The position numbers and the translations under genes were made by a program. Source: JAFGXT01 sp963677165 (GTDB lineage: Bacteria > Verrucomicrobiota > Lentisphaeria > Victivallales > SZUA-371). Taken from it: a DNA stretch of 64,000 nucleotides. The notes under the pieces were generated by a model. It ran no database searches, was not told the origin of the DNA, and saw only the letters and a program-made list of their open reading frames with translations. Below are positions 35,203 through 43,559 of the stretch, one piece after another. Position 1 is the stretch's first letter. Every line of letters begins with the position of its first letter. The stretch spans positions 5,332,001 through 5,396,000 of the forward strand of contig CAXXSX010000002.1 in NCBI GenBank assembly GCA_963677165.2, written 5' to 3'.

Positions 35203-36306
35203 ATGACAGAAATTTCAGATAATCAAACAATAGAAACAACGACACCAGCAGACAAAAAATCAGTGTCGCATTACGGGAAAAAAATATTCTGGTTTTGCTT
35301 TCGAATCGCATTAGCAGTAGGAATTATATATTTCCTGGTCCACGGAGAGGCAGGCAAAATCCTGCATGATTTGAAAAAATTCGACTATAGATGGCTGCTA
35401 CCGGCATTCTTTTTCTATTATATTCATTTTATGTTCGGAGCTTGGCGCTGGTACAAACTAACAACGGTACTGAATATTAATATCTCACTGCGGGACGCCA
35501 TCTTTCTCTCGATGAAAGCGTTTTTCTTTTCACTGGTAATTCCCGGGGGCGCCATCGGAGGCGACTTGGCAAAAATCGGATTCCTGGCTGCACAAGCGCA
35601 GAAAGGAACGAAAGTGGAAGGCGCATTCACGGTTTTGATGGACCGCATTGTCGGCATGGTTTCTCTATTCGCTCTGACTATTGTCGTTGTCCTGATCTCG
35701 ATTCCACTGCTGATGCAGGTTGAAGCGGATCAACTCTACGACATGCTTGGTCTGCAACATAGTCCGGACGTAATAAGAACATTTAAATATTGCGCAATTG
35801 CCGGTCTTATCCTGATGTGCCTGGCAGGAATCTGCGCCTGCGCCATAATGTTTATGCACCGTTTTGTTCGTAAACTTCCCCTGGTAGATCCAATCTGGAA
35901 ATGGTGCGACACCCATTCTCATGGTTCTGTCAGCCGGATGACTTCCGCTATTGACCTGTACCGCGACAAACTGGGTTTGCTGGCAAATTTGATATTAACC
36001 AGTACAATCTTCATTCATCTTAACCTGGTTTTGATTGTTTATTGCATCACCCGAGGTCTCGGAGTTACCGTGAAACCGCTGGCATTGCTGTGTAGTGTTA
36101 CTTTAGGGAATATAGCCGGTCTGCTGCCTTTCACGCCATCAGGTATCGGCTTCCGGGATTATACCATTATCAAGGTACTCGAAGTTGGCGGCGCTCCTAT
36201 GGATGCTGCAAAATCAGCGGCACTATTGTTTACCGCACTCATTATTGTAGCCAATATTTCCGCTGGAATTTTTTATATTCTCGACATGAAAAAGAAAGTG
36301 GAATAG
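35203..36306 (+). CDS. YbhN/AglD-like flippase-like membrane protein (UPF0104)
   Basis: 367 residues, started at the ATG at 35203, which is best placed after AAAGAGGG; the adjacent ATG at 35200 or GTG at 35197 are alternatives. About eight membrane helices. The family (lysylphosphatidylglycerol synthetase transmembrane region, PF03706) includes AglD-type proteins of polyprenol-linked glycan synthesis; markers are GGAIGGDLAKIGFL (about 125), MDRIVGM and the C-terminal LLPFTPSGIGFRD. Only the membrane half is present, with no lysyltransferase domain. A role in lipid or glycolipid movement is inference. Confidence 0.85.
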   Translation: MTEISDNQTIETTTPADKKSVSHYGKKIFWFCFRIALAVGIIYFLVHGEAGKILHDLKKFDYRWLLPAFFFYYIHFMFGAWRWYKLTTVLNINISLRDAIFLSMKAFFFSLVIPGGAIGGDLAKIGFLAAQAQKGTKVEGAFTVLMDRIVGMVSLFALTIVVVLISIPLLMQVEADQLYDMLGLQHSPDVIRTFKYCAIAGLILMCLAGICACAIMFMHRFVRKLPLVDPIWKWCDTHSHGSVSRMTSAIDLYRDKLGLLANLILTSTIFIHLNLVLIVYCITRGLGVTVKPLALLCSVTLGNIAGLLPFTPSGIGFRDYTIIKVLEVGGAPMDAAKSAALLFTALIIVANISAGIFYILDMKKKVE

Positions 36307-36321
36307 ACAGGGAGCTTCTCA

Positions 36322-37749
36322 ATGAAGTCCGGCGTACAACTTGAAATGAACTTTGAAAACAACCGCAACCGGCTGAAGCGGCAACTGAACAGCGGTGAGT
36401 TCTTCATACTTTTCGAGGCAAATTCGCCTTCTCGCCAGGCAGACTTAGAAACCTCCCAGGAAAGACTGAGGGAAATTGAATTTGCCGTTGCTTCCATCGA
36501 AGGAATTTCCGCCTCGCTAGCCATTACCGATAAATATAATACCCCGGATTCCTGGAACGTAGCGGATTTTGCATCTGCGCTTGATCCAGCAGAACGCGAT
36601 CGGCATTTGGTTATCTTGAGCGGAAGAAATACTTCCTTTGAAGAAATGGAAAATAATCTAAAACTTTGCAGCAATGCCGGTTTGAGAAACATTGTTCCAG
36701 TTTCAGGGAACTCAATACCGGGAGAAACAGCCAAGCAAACTGCAACAAGGCCATTTGTCGAAAGTCTTCATACAATTAATATCGCGAAAAAGAGTTTTGA
36801 CGACACCTTTTTCTCCGGCTGTACTGTCAATCCATTTAAATACACTCCGGCTGATTTGTTCGCTCAGTATTACAAACTGGTAAAAAAACTATATCAAGGC
36901 GCAGACTTCTTTATTACTCAGTTCGGCTGGGATATGTTAAAATTACAGGAACTACGCTGGTATCTTGACAGCCGCGGACTGCATATACCGGCGATCGCAC
37001 GCGTATTAATGCTGACTCCTGAAAAATTCGAAAACATCCTCAGCGGAAAATACCCGGGGGTTCATCTCTCGCCCGACTTTCAAATTATCTTACAGAATGA
37101 ACTAAAATATTCTTTTGCCCAGTTTGAAGCAGCACAATGGAGACGTATACAGCTTCAGGCCGCAGGTTGCAAGCTTCTTGGATATAATGCAATTCAACTA
37201 TCAGGAATTGAACGTCCTGATAAAATTAAAATCGCCGCCGCCAGAATTCGCGATGCCCTGGATGAATTCAAACATTTTTCTGAATGGAAGAAAGCTTATT
37301 TCGAATATCTGGCCAGAGCAGAAATGGCTCCATATCCACACCGGTTTTATATGTTCAATCAACTATTTGCCAAAGCTCATATTGATGACGTTCCCCAAAT
37401 GAACGATGCCAATCTCCCACACACTTCATCATGGGAAAGATTTTACTATAAACTTTGCAAGTTTATGTTTTCACATTCGGCGCGACAATCGCCCGACGAG
37501 CACTTTTTATCCAAAAAGTTACTGGTCGGCTGCCCACGCTGTAAATTATGCAGACTTCCGCAAAGCTTTTATATTTGTCCGGAAACCTGTCCAAAATCCC
37601 TTGCCAATGGCCCCTGCGGTGGAACCAAAGCTAACGGAGAATGCGAAGTCAGTGGAAATGAATGCATTCATTCAAAGAAAATTCGCCTGGCTCTCTGGCT
37701 GAATGAAGCTGACTCTCTCGAAGAACGCTATATAAAACCCGGGAAATAA
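36322..37749 (+). CDS. Methylenetetrahydrofolate reductase with fused MTHFR_C (MetV-like) domain
   Basis: 475 residues. The N-terminal 300 residues resemble a diverged MetF barrel (FEANSPSRQADLETS near 33-47, DKYNTP, QFGWDM near 207). The C-terminal 100 residues hold a Cys cluster, GCPRCKLC, CPETCPKSLANGPCGG and CEVSGNECIHSKK, which is the MTHFR_C (MetV-like, PF12225) Fe-S domain of anaerobic folate enzymes. It should reduce methylene-THF to methyl-THF, feeding methionine synthesis. MetF and MetV are separate proteins in acetogens; here they are one chain. The N-terminus is so diverged that flavin binding is not assured. Confidence 0.75.
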   Translation: MKSGVQLEMNFENNRNRLKRQLNSGEFFILFEANSPSRQADLETSQERLREIEFAVASIEGISASLAITDKYNTPDSWNVADFASALDPAERDRHLVILSGRNTSFEEMENNLKLCSNAGLRNIVPVSGNSIPGETAKQTATRPFVESLHTINIAKKSFDDTFFSGCTVNPFKYTPADLFAQYYKLVKKLYQGADFFITQFGWDMLKLQELRWYLDSRGLHIPAIARVLMLTPEKFENILSGKYPGVHLSPDFQIILQNELKYSFAQFEAAQWRRIQLQAAGCKLLGYNAIQLSGIERPDKIKIAAARIRDALDEFKHFSEWKKAYFEYLARAEMAPYPHRFYMFNQLFAKAHIDDVPQMNDANLPHTSSWERFYYKLCKFMFSHSARQSPDEHFLSKKLLVGCPRCKLCRLPQSFYICPETCPKSLANGPCGGTKANGECEVSGNECIHSKKIRLALWLNEADSLEERYIKPGK

Positions 37750-37815
37750 TTATCATACATGAGAAATTATTCTCATATATGATAATTGCCTTGATTCATT
37801 TATCACTTATGAGAA
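37750..37815. promoter_or_regulatory. Array of three phased 16-bp palindromic operator-like sites
   Basis: Three sites share the pattern TT-TCA-N4-TGA-AA: TTATCATACATGAGAA (37750-37765), TTCTCATATATGATAA (37770-37785) and TTATCACTTATGAGAA (37800-37815). Starts are 20 and 30 bases apart, that is two and three helical turns. The first two also form a long hairpin of about 18 bp just past the MTHFR stop, so a terminator reading is possible; the third copy argues for protein binding. Nearest target is the secreted protein gene at 38135, whose start is 320 bases away. Confidence 0.55.
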
Positions 37816-38134
37816 TAATTTTTATCTCAAATTCAGCCTCACAAAAAAAATAGAGATTTTCACAAAACATCACAAGACATTAATATATAACATCTTAAGC
37901 ATTATTACATCGTATTACAAAATCTTTATTTTGAAGATTTTTATATTATTCTATCATTATCGGCACGTCCAATGCTTTTTAAAGAAAAGCGTGAAACCAA
38001 GAGCCCGGCCGGACTCCAAAAGATCGAAGGAAAAAAATTATAAAAGTAGCTAGAAAGGAAAAAGATTCAATAAGTTTTTAAGAATCAGTAAAATCAAGTT
38101 CCCAGGAAGTAACTTCGACAAAAGGAGAAATAAA
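37816..38134 (+). other. AT-rich leader region with promoter candidates, no gene
   Basis: Highly AT-rich to about 37960, then a GC-rich patch with a 16-base near-palindrome GAGCCCGGCCGGACTC at 38001-38016. It probably holds the promoter and a long leader of the secreted-protein gene. No coding frame or known RNA was recognised. Confidence 0.35.
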
Positions 38135-38677
38135 ATGAAAGCATCAGCATGGATCAAATCTGGAATTCTCGCAATGGTAGTAGCAGTTGGAACATGGGCG
38201 CATGCAGACAGCGCGACTTTCAATGTAGAAGATACTGTAGCCAAGAAACGCTATATGGCCTCAACTGTTACCTTGGACAGCTCCGGAACCATCAGCGGAG
38301 TTACCACCCTAACCAATAAAAACAGACTACTTGGATTCACCGGCGGAGTATTTGTTGTTGCACTGGATGAAAACGACGAAGCATTATACACCACCGAAAT
38401 CCATAAATACGGAATCAACGCATGCTTCTTCAAGAAAAAACGCACCAGAACAGTTACATGGAGCGATCAGATTCCTGAAGAGTATCTCTCAGAAGTAGCA
38501 TCCATCGCAATCATGCAGGTTCACTCTCCAACTTACCGGGTATGGAGATGGATCTACGCCAACAAAGACCTGCTGATCGAAAATGCTCAATACATCAAAT
38601 CACTGTTTGAAGGAGCCTCCTTCGATCTCGATGAAGCACTGGATCTCCTGCAGGAAAACATCGACGCAACTAGTTAA
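38135..38677 (+). CDS. Secreted protein of unknown function
   Basis: 180 residues with a Sec signal (to about residue 25, THAHA-type cleavage near WAHADS). The mature part starts beta-rich (VTLDSSGTISGVTTL and GGVFVVALDENDEALYTTEIHKYGI) and ends with helices (about 140-178, IENAQYIKSLFEGASFDLDEALDLL). AAAGGAG lies 7 bases before the ATG and a strong terminator follows, so it is expressed alone, likely at a high level. Codon choice is biased to frequent codons. No family recognised. Confidence 0.75.
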   Translation: MKASAWIKSGILAMVVAVGTWAHADSATFNVEDTVAKKRYMASTVTLDSSGTISGVTTLTNKNRLLGFTGGVFVVALDENDEALYTTEIHKYGINACFFKKKRTRTVTWSDQIPEEYLSEVASIAIMQVHSPTYRVWRWIYANKDLLIENAQYIKSLFEGASFDLDEALDLLQENIDATS

Positions 38678-38692
38678 TAAAGAATAAATAAA

Positions 38693-38727
38693 AACCTCCC
38701 GGCGGACTTTCCACCGGGAGGTTTTTT
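38693..38727 (+). terminator. Strong rho-independent terminator of the secreted protein gene
   Basis: AACCTCCCGG and CCGGGAGGTT form a perfect stem around a short loop and run into TTTTTT, ending about 50 bases after the stop and before the convergent flavoprotein gene. Confidence 0.9.
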
Positions 38728-38739
38728 AGTTTCAAGAGA

Positions 38740-39981
38740 TTAAGTTTTAAGAAACTCCTTCACTGCTTTCCCAGCCAGATGTCCGGACGAAAAAGCCCAC
38801 TGTAAATTATAACCGCCGCAGGGACCATCAATATCCAGCACCTCACCGGCAAAATACAAACCGCCAACCAGCTTACTTTCCAACGTTTTAGGATCAACCT
38901 CTTTTAAAGTAATTCCTCCACGAGTAACCATGGCTTTATCCCATCCTTCCGTACCATTGACACTCAAAGTTACACCATCAAGCATTCCCGCGAGTTGCTC
39001 CCTGGCCAATGCGGAAAACTCAGCAGCAGTAATATGATCTGCTACGCCGCAAATATCACAAAATATTTCTGACATCTTACGAGGAAGATAACCTGACAAC
39101 AGACGTACCACTGACCTTTTTCCGCTTTTCTCCTGCCAACGTTTAAACTCACGCAGCCAGAAACCGCGGTCTTTATCCGGGAAAAGTCGTAATTTAACAG
39201 GAATAGTCTCGTGCTTTTTTAAAAGCATGGAAATATCCGCGGCATAATCAATCACGGCAGGCCCCGACACGCCATGATGCGTAAAAAGTAATTCTCCCTT
39301 TCGCGACTGTTTCCGGTGACGCGGAAGATCAATCAAAGCCTCACTATTCTCAAAACTTATGCCCGCACACCTGCCGGGCCATTCTTCTTTGGCTCTAATG
39401 CCGGTCATACCAGGCACAGGTTCAACGATATGGTGACCGACTTGGTCAGCAAGAACATAACCCAGGCCCCTACCCCCGAGTTTAGGATAGCCCTTCCCCC
39501 CAGTAGCAATGATTACCGCATCCGCAGTCTCAAATCCGGCAGGAGAAACAACCCCCGTTATATCGTTATTGGTAACAGACAGCTCCCGAACCGTCGTCGA
39601 GGTAACAATCTTAACACTGTATCGCTCGCATTCATCAAGCAGAACTCCAAGCACATCGCGCGCACGACCTGATTTGGGAAAGAAGTGAAAACCGTCCTCA
39701 CATATCGTCGGCACACCGCGATCAGCAAAAAAGCTCCGTAGCATTTCCGGTGACAACGCCTTAAGAGCTGGAAGGGTAAAACGTCCCTGCCTGCCGAAAA
39801 ACTCAAACATTTCATCAGCTGAATGAATATTGGTAAGATTACATTTTGTCCCGCCCGAAGCCAACAACTTGGCACCGGGATGAGGCAATTGCTCATATAT
39901 GGTTACTTTGCAACCGGCGACGGCAGCTGTCACCGCGGCCATCAACCCGGCAGGACCGGCACCAACAATAATCAGATTCAC
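38740..39981 (-). CDS. BaiN/RdsA-like FAD-dependent oxidoreductase (HI0933 family)
   Basis: 413 residues with a GTG start and AGG upstream. An N-terminal dinucleotide-binding motif GAGPAGLMAAVTAA (7-20), then LLASGGTKCNLTN (about 39-51), the internal GGKGYPKLGGRGLGY and the closing GGYNLQWAFSSGHLAG (about 390-405) are classic for the HI0933/BaiN flavoprotein family. Characterised members reduce cyclic enones or bile-acid intermediates, but most are uncharacterised. FAD binding is certain; substrate is not. Confidence 0.93.
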   Translation of the reverse strand: MNLIIVGAGPAGLMAAVTAAVAGCKVTIYEQLPHPGAKLLASGGTKCNLTNIHSADEMFEFFGRQGRFTLPALKALSPEMLRSFFADRGVPTICEDGFHFFPKSGRARDVLGVLLDECERYSVKIVTSTTVRELSVTNNDITGVVSPAGFETADAVIIATGGKGYPKLGGRGLGYVLADQVGHHIVEPVPGMTGIRAKEEWPGRCAGISFENSEALIDLPRHRKQSRKGELLFTHHGVSGPAVIDYAADISMLLKKHETIPVKLRLFPDKDRGFWLREFKRWQEKSGKRSVVRLLSGYLPRKMSEIFCDICGVADHITAAEFSALAREQLAGMLDGVTLSVNGTEGWDKAMVTRGGITLKEVDPKTLESKLVGGLYFAGEVLDIDGPCGGYNLQWAFSSGHLAGKAVKEFLKT

Positions 39982-40120
39982 TTATCTACCTGTATAATAA
40001 TTAAGAACAAAATTTTATTCTATTCACTCCCCAATGCAAACTGTAGGAAATAGATCCAGCACATTGACATTTGTCACTTCCAGGAGCCTGAAACGGCAAT
40101 AACGCCATCCGTCTATAGGA

Positions 40121-41638
40121 TTAAAATCCACCCTTCTTGATATAACGCTGTTCAAGCTTTATTCGATTTTCCATAGTAGCCTCCGTAGGCAGTATCATAA
40201 GACAAAACAACATATTATTGGCAAATACCGGATCGTCAGTAATTCCCATGTGTGCGGCATTTATTCGATACACGGCGGTCCATTTAATTGGGCAAACCAG
40301 AAACGGAACCCATTCCTTTCGACCTACCCGCAAGTCGTCAAGCGTACTGGTCACCAATACCTTTCCATCCCCGGGTTCTTCAACAATAACTTTAAGCGCT
40401 CCGGTTTTAGGGTCAACTTCAGCCTGACGGGTCGTTGGCACAGCATCTCCCTGAAACAGGAACAATGCCACATCATTCGGCGGCTCAGCATCAACTTGAA
40501 CGGCACGAATAAATTGCTTCGCGCGTTTCAAACATTTAGTCAAATGATCAATAGCAATCTTACGGCGCGCCTCAGCTGTCTTGGCCTTCGGCAGTAGAAT
40601 TTTCAAAATATCATCCTGCTTCGGATCTGCCAGTCCCCACTTGTATTTAATCCAGACATTCGGATCAAAGAGATCAACACTCTTTTTTTCTTTATCTCCG
40701 GCCACTACAACAGAACGCGTACTGGTCTGCGGCATCATCTGATAATAAGTTGGAAAAGTTCCTATAATTCCAGGGCGAATACGCGGAGTACCAGCCTCAA
40801 TCCTCAATCCATTAACCACTTCCAAAACGGTATCAAGGTATCCGCAGTTCGGAGTACCGACAACCATCAGTTTGTCAATATACTTACTGCCGGCCCAATC
40901 AAGTTTCGGCAGGGAACCGTCCTTGGGAAGATCACGATCACCATAACGCAAATAATATCGGCTGACAAGTCCCCCCATGGAGTGTGAAACAATGTCGAAC
41001 TGCACGTCATAATCCTTTATTTTGTAAAGTTCTTTATAACGCTTCTGCAACATTTTACGTTTTTCAAGAATGAATTTATGCAATCGGGCGGCGTTTTCCG
41101 GCAAATCCCGTCTCCAGTCATAATAGAAGGTAAACAAACTCGGAAAATGTTTTCCTTTCGGGAGTTTATCCTGTTCAAGGACATACCCTCCTTGCTGAAG
41201 AAGGTGAATAAGGCGACTGTAACCAGCAACTGTAAAATTAATCCACAACATTCTTACTTTAACATCGTCAAGAATTCCAACCGGTACCGAATCATTCTTA
41301 AGCTCCTTCAAAGATTTGCCTATTGCCATCGGCACAGCGAAGGCGCGTACCGCTTCCGGCGGAGCACTGTAAAAGTTGGAACTGCCCTTAAAAGCCCCCC
41401 ATATCAACTTCCCGGTTTTCTTATCTGCAAGCTTCGACCCAAGAAAACCATGAACAACAATCACTGGATTTCGTGCGGGCCCTTCATATTCCTGTGTAAG
41501 AGTTTCCAGTTTACCCAGCATTGGACGATTATACTGAGCAAATGACTGATAAGATCCTGTCGCCGAATTACAACCACACAAAACCAGCACCACTCCAGCG
41601 ACAACAGCCAAACACATCTGAATTCGAATTCCCTTCAT
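40121..41638 (-). CDS. LCAT-like lipase/acyltransferase lipoprotein
   Basis: 505 residues with a type II signal and lipobox LVLCGC (Cys about 23). The alpha/beta-hydrolase core has VVHGFLGSKL (oxyanion region, about 61-70) and the nucleophile elbow SHSMGG (Ser about 218), as in lecithin:cholesterol acyltransferase-related lipases. The acid and the His of NAAHMGIT near the C-terminus complete the triad. It should act on lipids at the outer membrane or periplasm. GAGGG precedes the ATG. Confidence 0.8.
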   Translation of the reverse strand: MKGIRIQMCLAVVAGVVLVLCGCNSATGSYQSFAQYNRPMLGKLETLTQEYEGPARNPVIVVHGFLGSKLADKKTGKLIWGAFKGSSNFYSAPPEAVRAFAVPMAIGKSLKELKNDSVPVGILDDVKVRMLWINFTVAGYSRLIHLLQQGGYVLEQDKLPKGKHFPSLFTFYYDWRRDLPENAARLHKFILEKRKMLQKRYKELYKIKDYDVQFDIVSHSMGGLVSRYYLRYGDRDLPKDGSLPKLDWAGSKYIDKLMVVGTPNCGYLDTVLEVVNGLRIEAGTPRIRPGIIGTFPTYYQMMPQTSTRSVVVAGDKEKKSVDLFDPNVWIKYKWGLADPKQDDILKILLPKAKTAEARRKIAIDHLTKCLKRAKQFIRAVQVDAEPPNDVALFLFQGDAVPTTRQAEVDPKTGALKVIVEEPGDGKVLVTSTLDDLRVGRKEWVPFLVCPIKWTAVYRINAAHMGITDDPVFANNMLFCLMILPTEATMENRIKLEQRYIKKGGF

Positions 41639-41839
41639 ACACCCTCACTTTTTCTATATATTTTGGATTCATTTCACTACATTATAAGAAAAGCCCTCAT
41701 CTCGAAATGTCAAACAGACATGAACTAAAACAATGATTTTTAACCATTATCAAACCAATTAACTAAACATATACTTTTCACAACGATTACCACAAAAAGT
41801 TATAAAAAACATGATTTTTATGCGTTTTTTGTTGCATTT

Positions 41840-41883
41840 TGGAAAAAAATGGAATATATTGGATTGTAATGGAACAAATGGGG
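41840..41883 (+). promoter_or_regulatory. MraZ-binding repeat box
   Basis: TGGAA, TGGAA, TGGAT and TGGAA begin at 41840, 41850, 41860 and 41870, exactly 10 bases apart, with a further TGGGG at 41879. MraZ proteins are known to bind direct repeats of TGGGN with 5-base spacers ahead of their own operon. The repeats end 8 bases before the mraZ start, so autoregulation is likely. Confidence 0.75.
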
Positions 41884-41891
41884 TACACATA

Positions 41892-42371
41892 ATGCTACCA
41901 TTCTGCGGACAGGAAAAATGTTCAATCGATGCAAACGGTCGCCTGAAATTGTCCCCGAGATTCATGGAGGATTTTAGCGAACGCTGCTCGGGAGATGTTG
42001 TATTGCATGTTTTGCCGGAAGGCGCACTGGCAATATATCCAGAGGATGTGTATACCGAAATGCGATCAGGAACGGCGCGCATGGCAGAAAAAGCCGGACT
42101 AAGCATAGTCCAACGTCGTATTCTTCGCAGTTTTGGAGCAATGAGTCAACCAGATAAAATAACCCGTCAGGGACGAATCACGCTCCCAACGGCATATCGG
42201 GACCAACTGGAATTAACCCCAAAAGCGGAAGTTTATCAGATCGGAGTCGAAATCGGCATTGAAATCTGGAACGCCAAACGCTGGGAACAGGAACAGGAAA
42301 ATATCAGCAAGCACTTGCTTGAGAAAGGTGAAAGGGAAATGGCCGCCGATTTATACGGCGAATTTGAATAG
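41892..42371 (+). CDS. mraZ: Transcriptional regulator MraZ of the division cluster
   Basis: 159 residues from the ATG at 41892, where the family N-terminus begins (FCGQEKCSIDANGRLKLSPRF, two-block form). The two AbrB-like half domains carry DANGRLKLSPRF (about 12-23) and the second DKITRQGRITLPTAYR (about 95-110), the MraZ signature repeat. It is a DNA-binding repressor that controls the dcw cluster. The frame runs 27 codons further upstream through the operator, so that part is not coding. The usual next gene, rsmH, is absent. Confidence 0.92.
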   Translation: MLPFCGQEKCSIDANGRLKLSPRFMEDFSERCSGDVVLHVLPEGALAIYPEDVYTEMRSGTARMAEKAGLSIVQRRILRSFGAMSQPDKITRQGRITLPTAYRDQLELTPKAEVYQIGVEIGIEIWNAKRWEQEQENISKHLLEKGEREMAADLYGEFE

Positions 42372-42391
42372 AAAACTATGGGAGTAGTAAG

Positions 42392-42631
42392 ATGAATGCA
42401 AAAATGAAAAAAATGCCGGAAGTCAAGTGGTTTCCACTGGTCGTCATGATTATGTCAATTTGCATGTTAGGAAGCAAACCAATCCAGCGGTCAATCCGTA
42501 AATCAGCTCTCCCGGAAAACGTTAAATGCGCCACTGCCCTGACTGCCGGCAACTGCCAAATGACCCAAATAGCCCGAGAGCATCCAGACCTCATCATAAA
42601 AGCCTTCACTCGAAAACTGGTGAAGTTTTAA
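42392..42631 (+). CDS. Small membrane protein in the ftsL position, unknown
   Basis: 79 residues with GGGAG 8 bases before the ATG, 20 bases after mraZ. Lys-rich N-terminus, one hydrophobic segment (about 13-26) and a soluble end with two Cys. Its place between mraZ and the PBP-like gene is that of ftsL, but the C-terminal part does not look like a coiled coil, and rsmH is not seen either. It could also be a fast-evolving remnant. No family recognised. Confidence 0.4.
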   Translation: MNAKMKKMPEVKWFPLVVMIMSICMLGSKPIQRSIRKSALPENVKCATALTAGNCQMTQIAREHPDLIIKAFTRKLVKF

Positions 42632-42860
42632 GACTGCACAAAGTTTTGCTCCGATCAACATGCGGAAACATTCCTCGGGCTTACGCTCGAGGTTATATTT
42701 CCTCGCATTACATTAATATCAGACCACCACCGCAACAATATCTAATAAATTCCTTAATAAAAATATTACTTCCTCTTTGATAAAATATAATTTTAGGGCA
42801 TATTAAAAAGCGAAGCATGAATGAGATTTTTCAGGCAGCCAGAGAAGTATTCAGGAAAAA

Positions 42861-43559
42861 ATGACACTTTCAGATTCAGATTTTCAAAAACGAGCTAAAA
42901 CCGCATTTATTATTTTAGGCATCTGGGGCCTCGTCGCCATATCATTTTTGCTTTACTACACAACCTTTGCCGCAAAAAAATATATTGATATGGGCGAACG
43001 CCTGGCTTGGCGAAAAGGCATATACGGTGGTTCGAGAGGAAAAATTCTGGACTGCAATGGCTTAAAATTAGCCTGGACCGAACTCTATTATACTCTAAAA
43101 TGTTCCGGCAAAGCCCAAGATAAAGATTTAAGACAAATACAGAAAATATTCCCGACATACAATCCAATCCCCGGACGCAAATTTGAAATAACGCGATTAA
43201 CGCCAAATCAAATTACCCAATTAGCTCCCTTACTCCGCAGCTCAACGGCTTTCAAACTGGTGTCGGTAGAAGAACGTATGACTCGGAGCGAACCCGAAGT
43301 AAAAAAATACATAGGGCAAATCGAACAAACACCTCAGGGAGAGTTGCAAGGTTGCTCCGGCATGGAAAAACATTACGACAAAGAGCTAAAGAAAACCCCA
43401 GGAACCTATATCGTAATGCTTGACCGCTATGGCAAATGGATTCAGGAAAGCTGGAAATCAGTAACAAAACCCGAAAACGGTCAGGATATCATATTACCCG
43501 TATCATTGCAATCTATTATTTCAGGAGAACACAATGCCATTGGCGATAAAACCAAGTGA
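42861..43559 (+). CDS. PBP dimerisation-domain protein lacking a transpeptidase domain
   Basis: 232 residues: one membrane helix (about 15-35), then a PBP2/FtsI-type dimerisation domain with RGKILDCNGLKLAW (about 59-72; compare RG-I-DRNG--LA), and the QGCSGMEKHYDKEL (about 164-178) matching the GLE-xYD motif. It stops at VSLQSIISGEHNAIGDKTK, where the LTID-LQ linker to the transpeptidase domain would be. No SxxK, SxN or KTG motif is present. The ftsW start (43534) overlaps the end with a good AGGAG site, so it is a real end and not a simple frameshift. Confidence 0.75.
   Translation: MTLSDSDFQKRAKTAFIILGIWGLVAISFLLYYTTFAAKKYIDMGERLAWRKGIYGGSRGKILDCNGLKLAWTELYYTLKCSGKAQDKDLRQIQKIFPTYNPIPGRKFEITRLTPNQITQLAPLLRSSTAFKLVSVEERMTRSEPEVKKYIGQIEQTPQGELQGCSGMEKHYDKELKKTPGTYIVMLDRYGKWIQESWKSVTKPENGQDIILPVSLQSIISGEHNAIGDKTK

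Noticed and set aside
42674..42693. GC-rich hairpin CCTCGGGC/GCTCGAGG after the small membrane protein
   Set aside because: No T run behind it and inside a likely operon; not enough for a terminator call.
42818..42865. 15-codon frame ending in ATGA at the PBP-like start
   Set aside because: Too short, no ribosome site, no family; the overlap could be chance.
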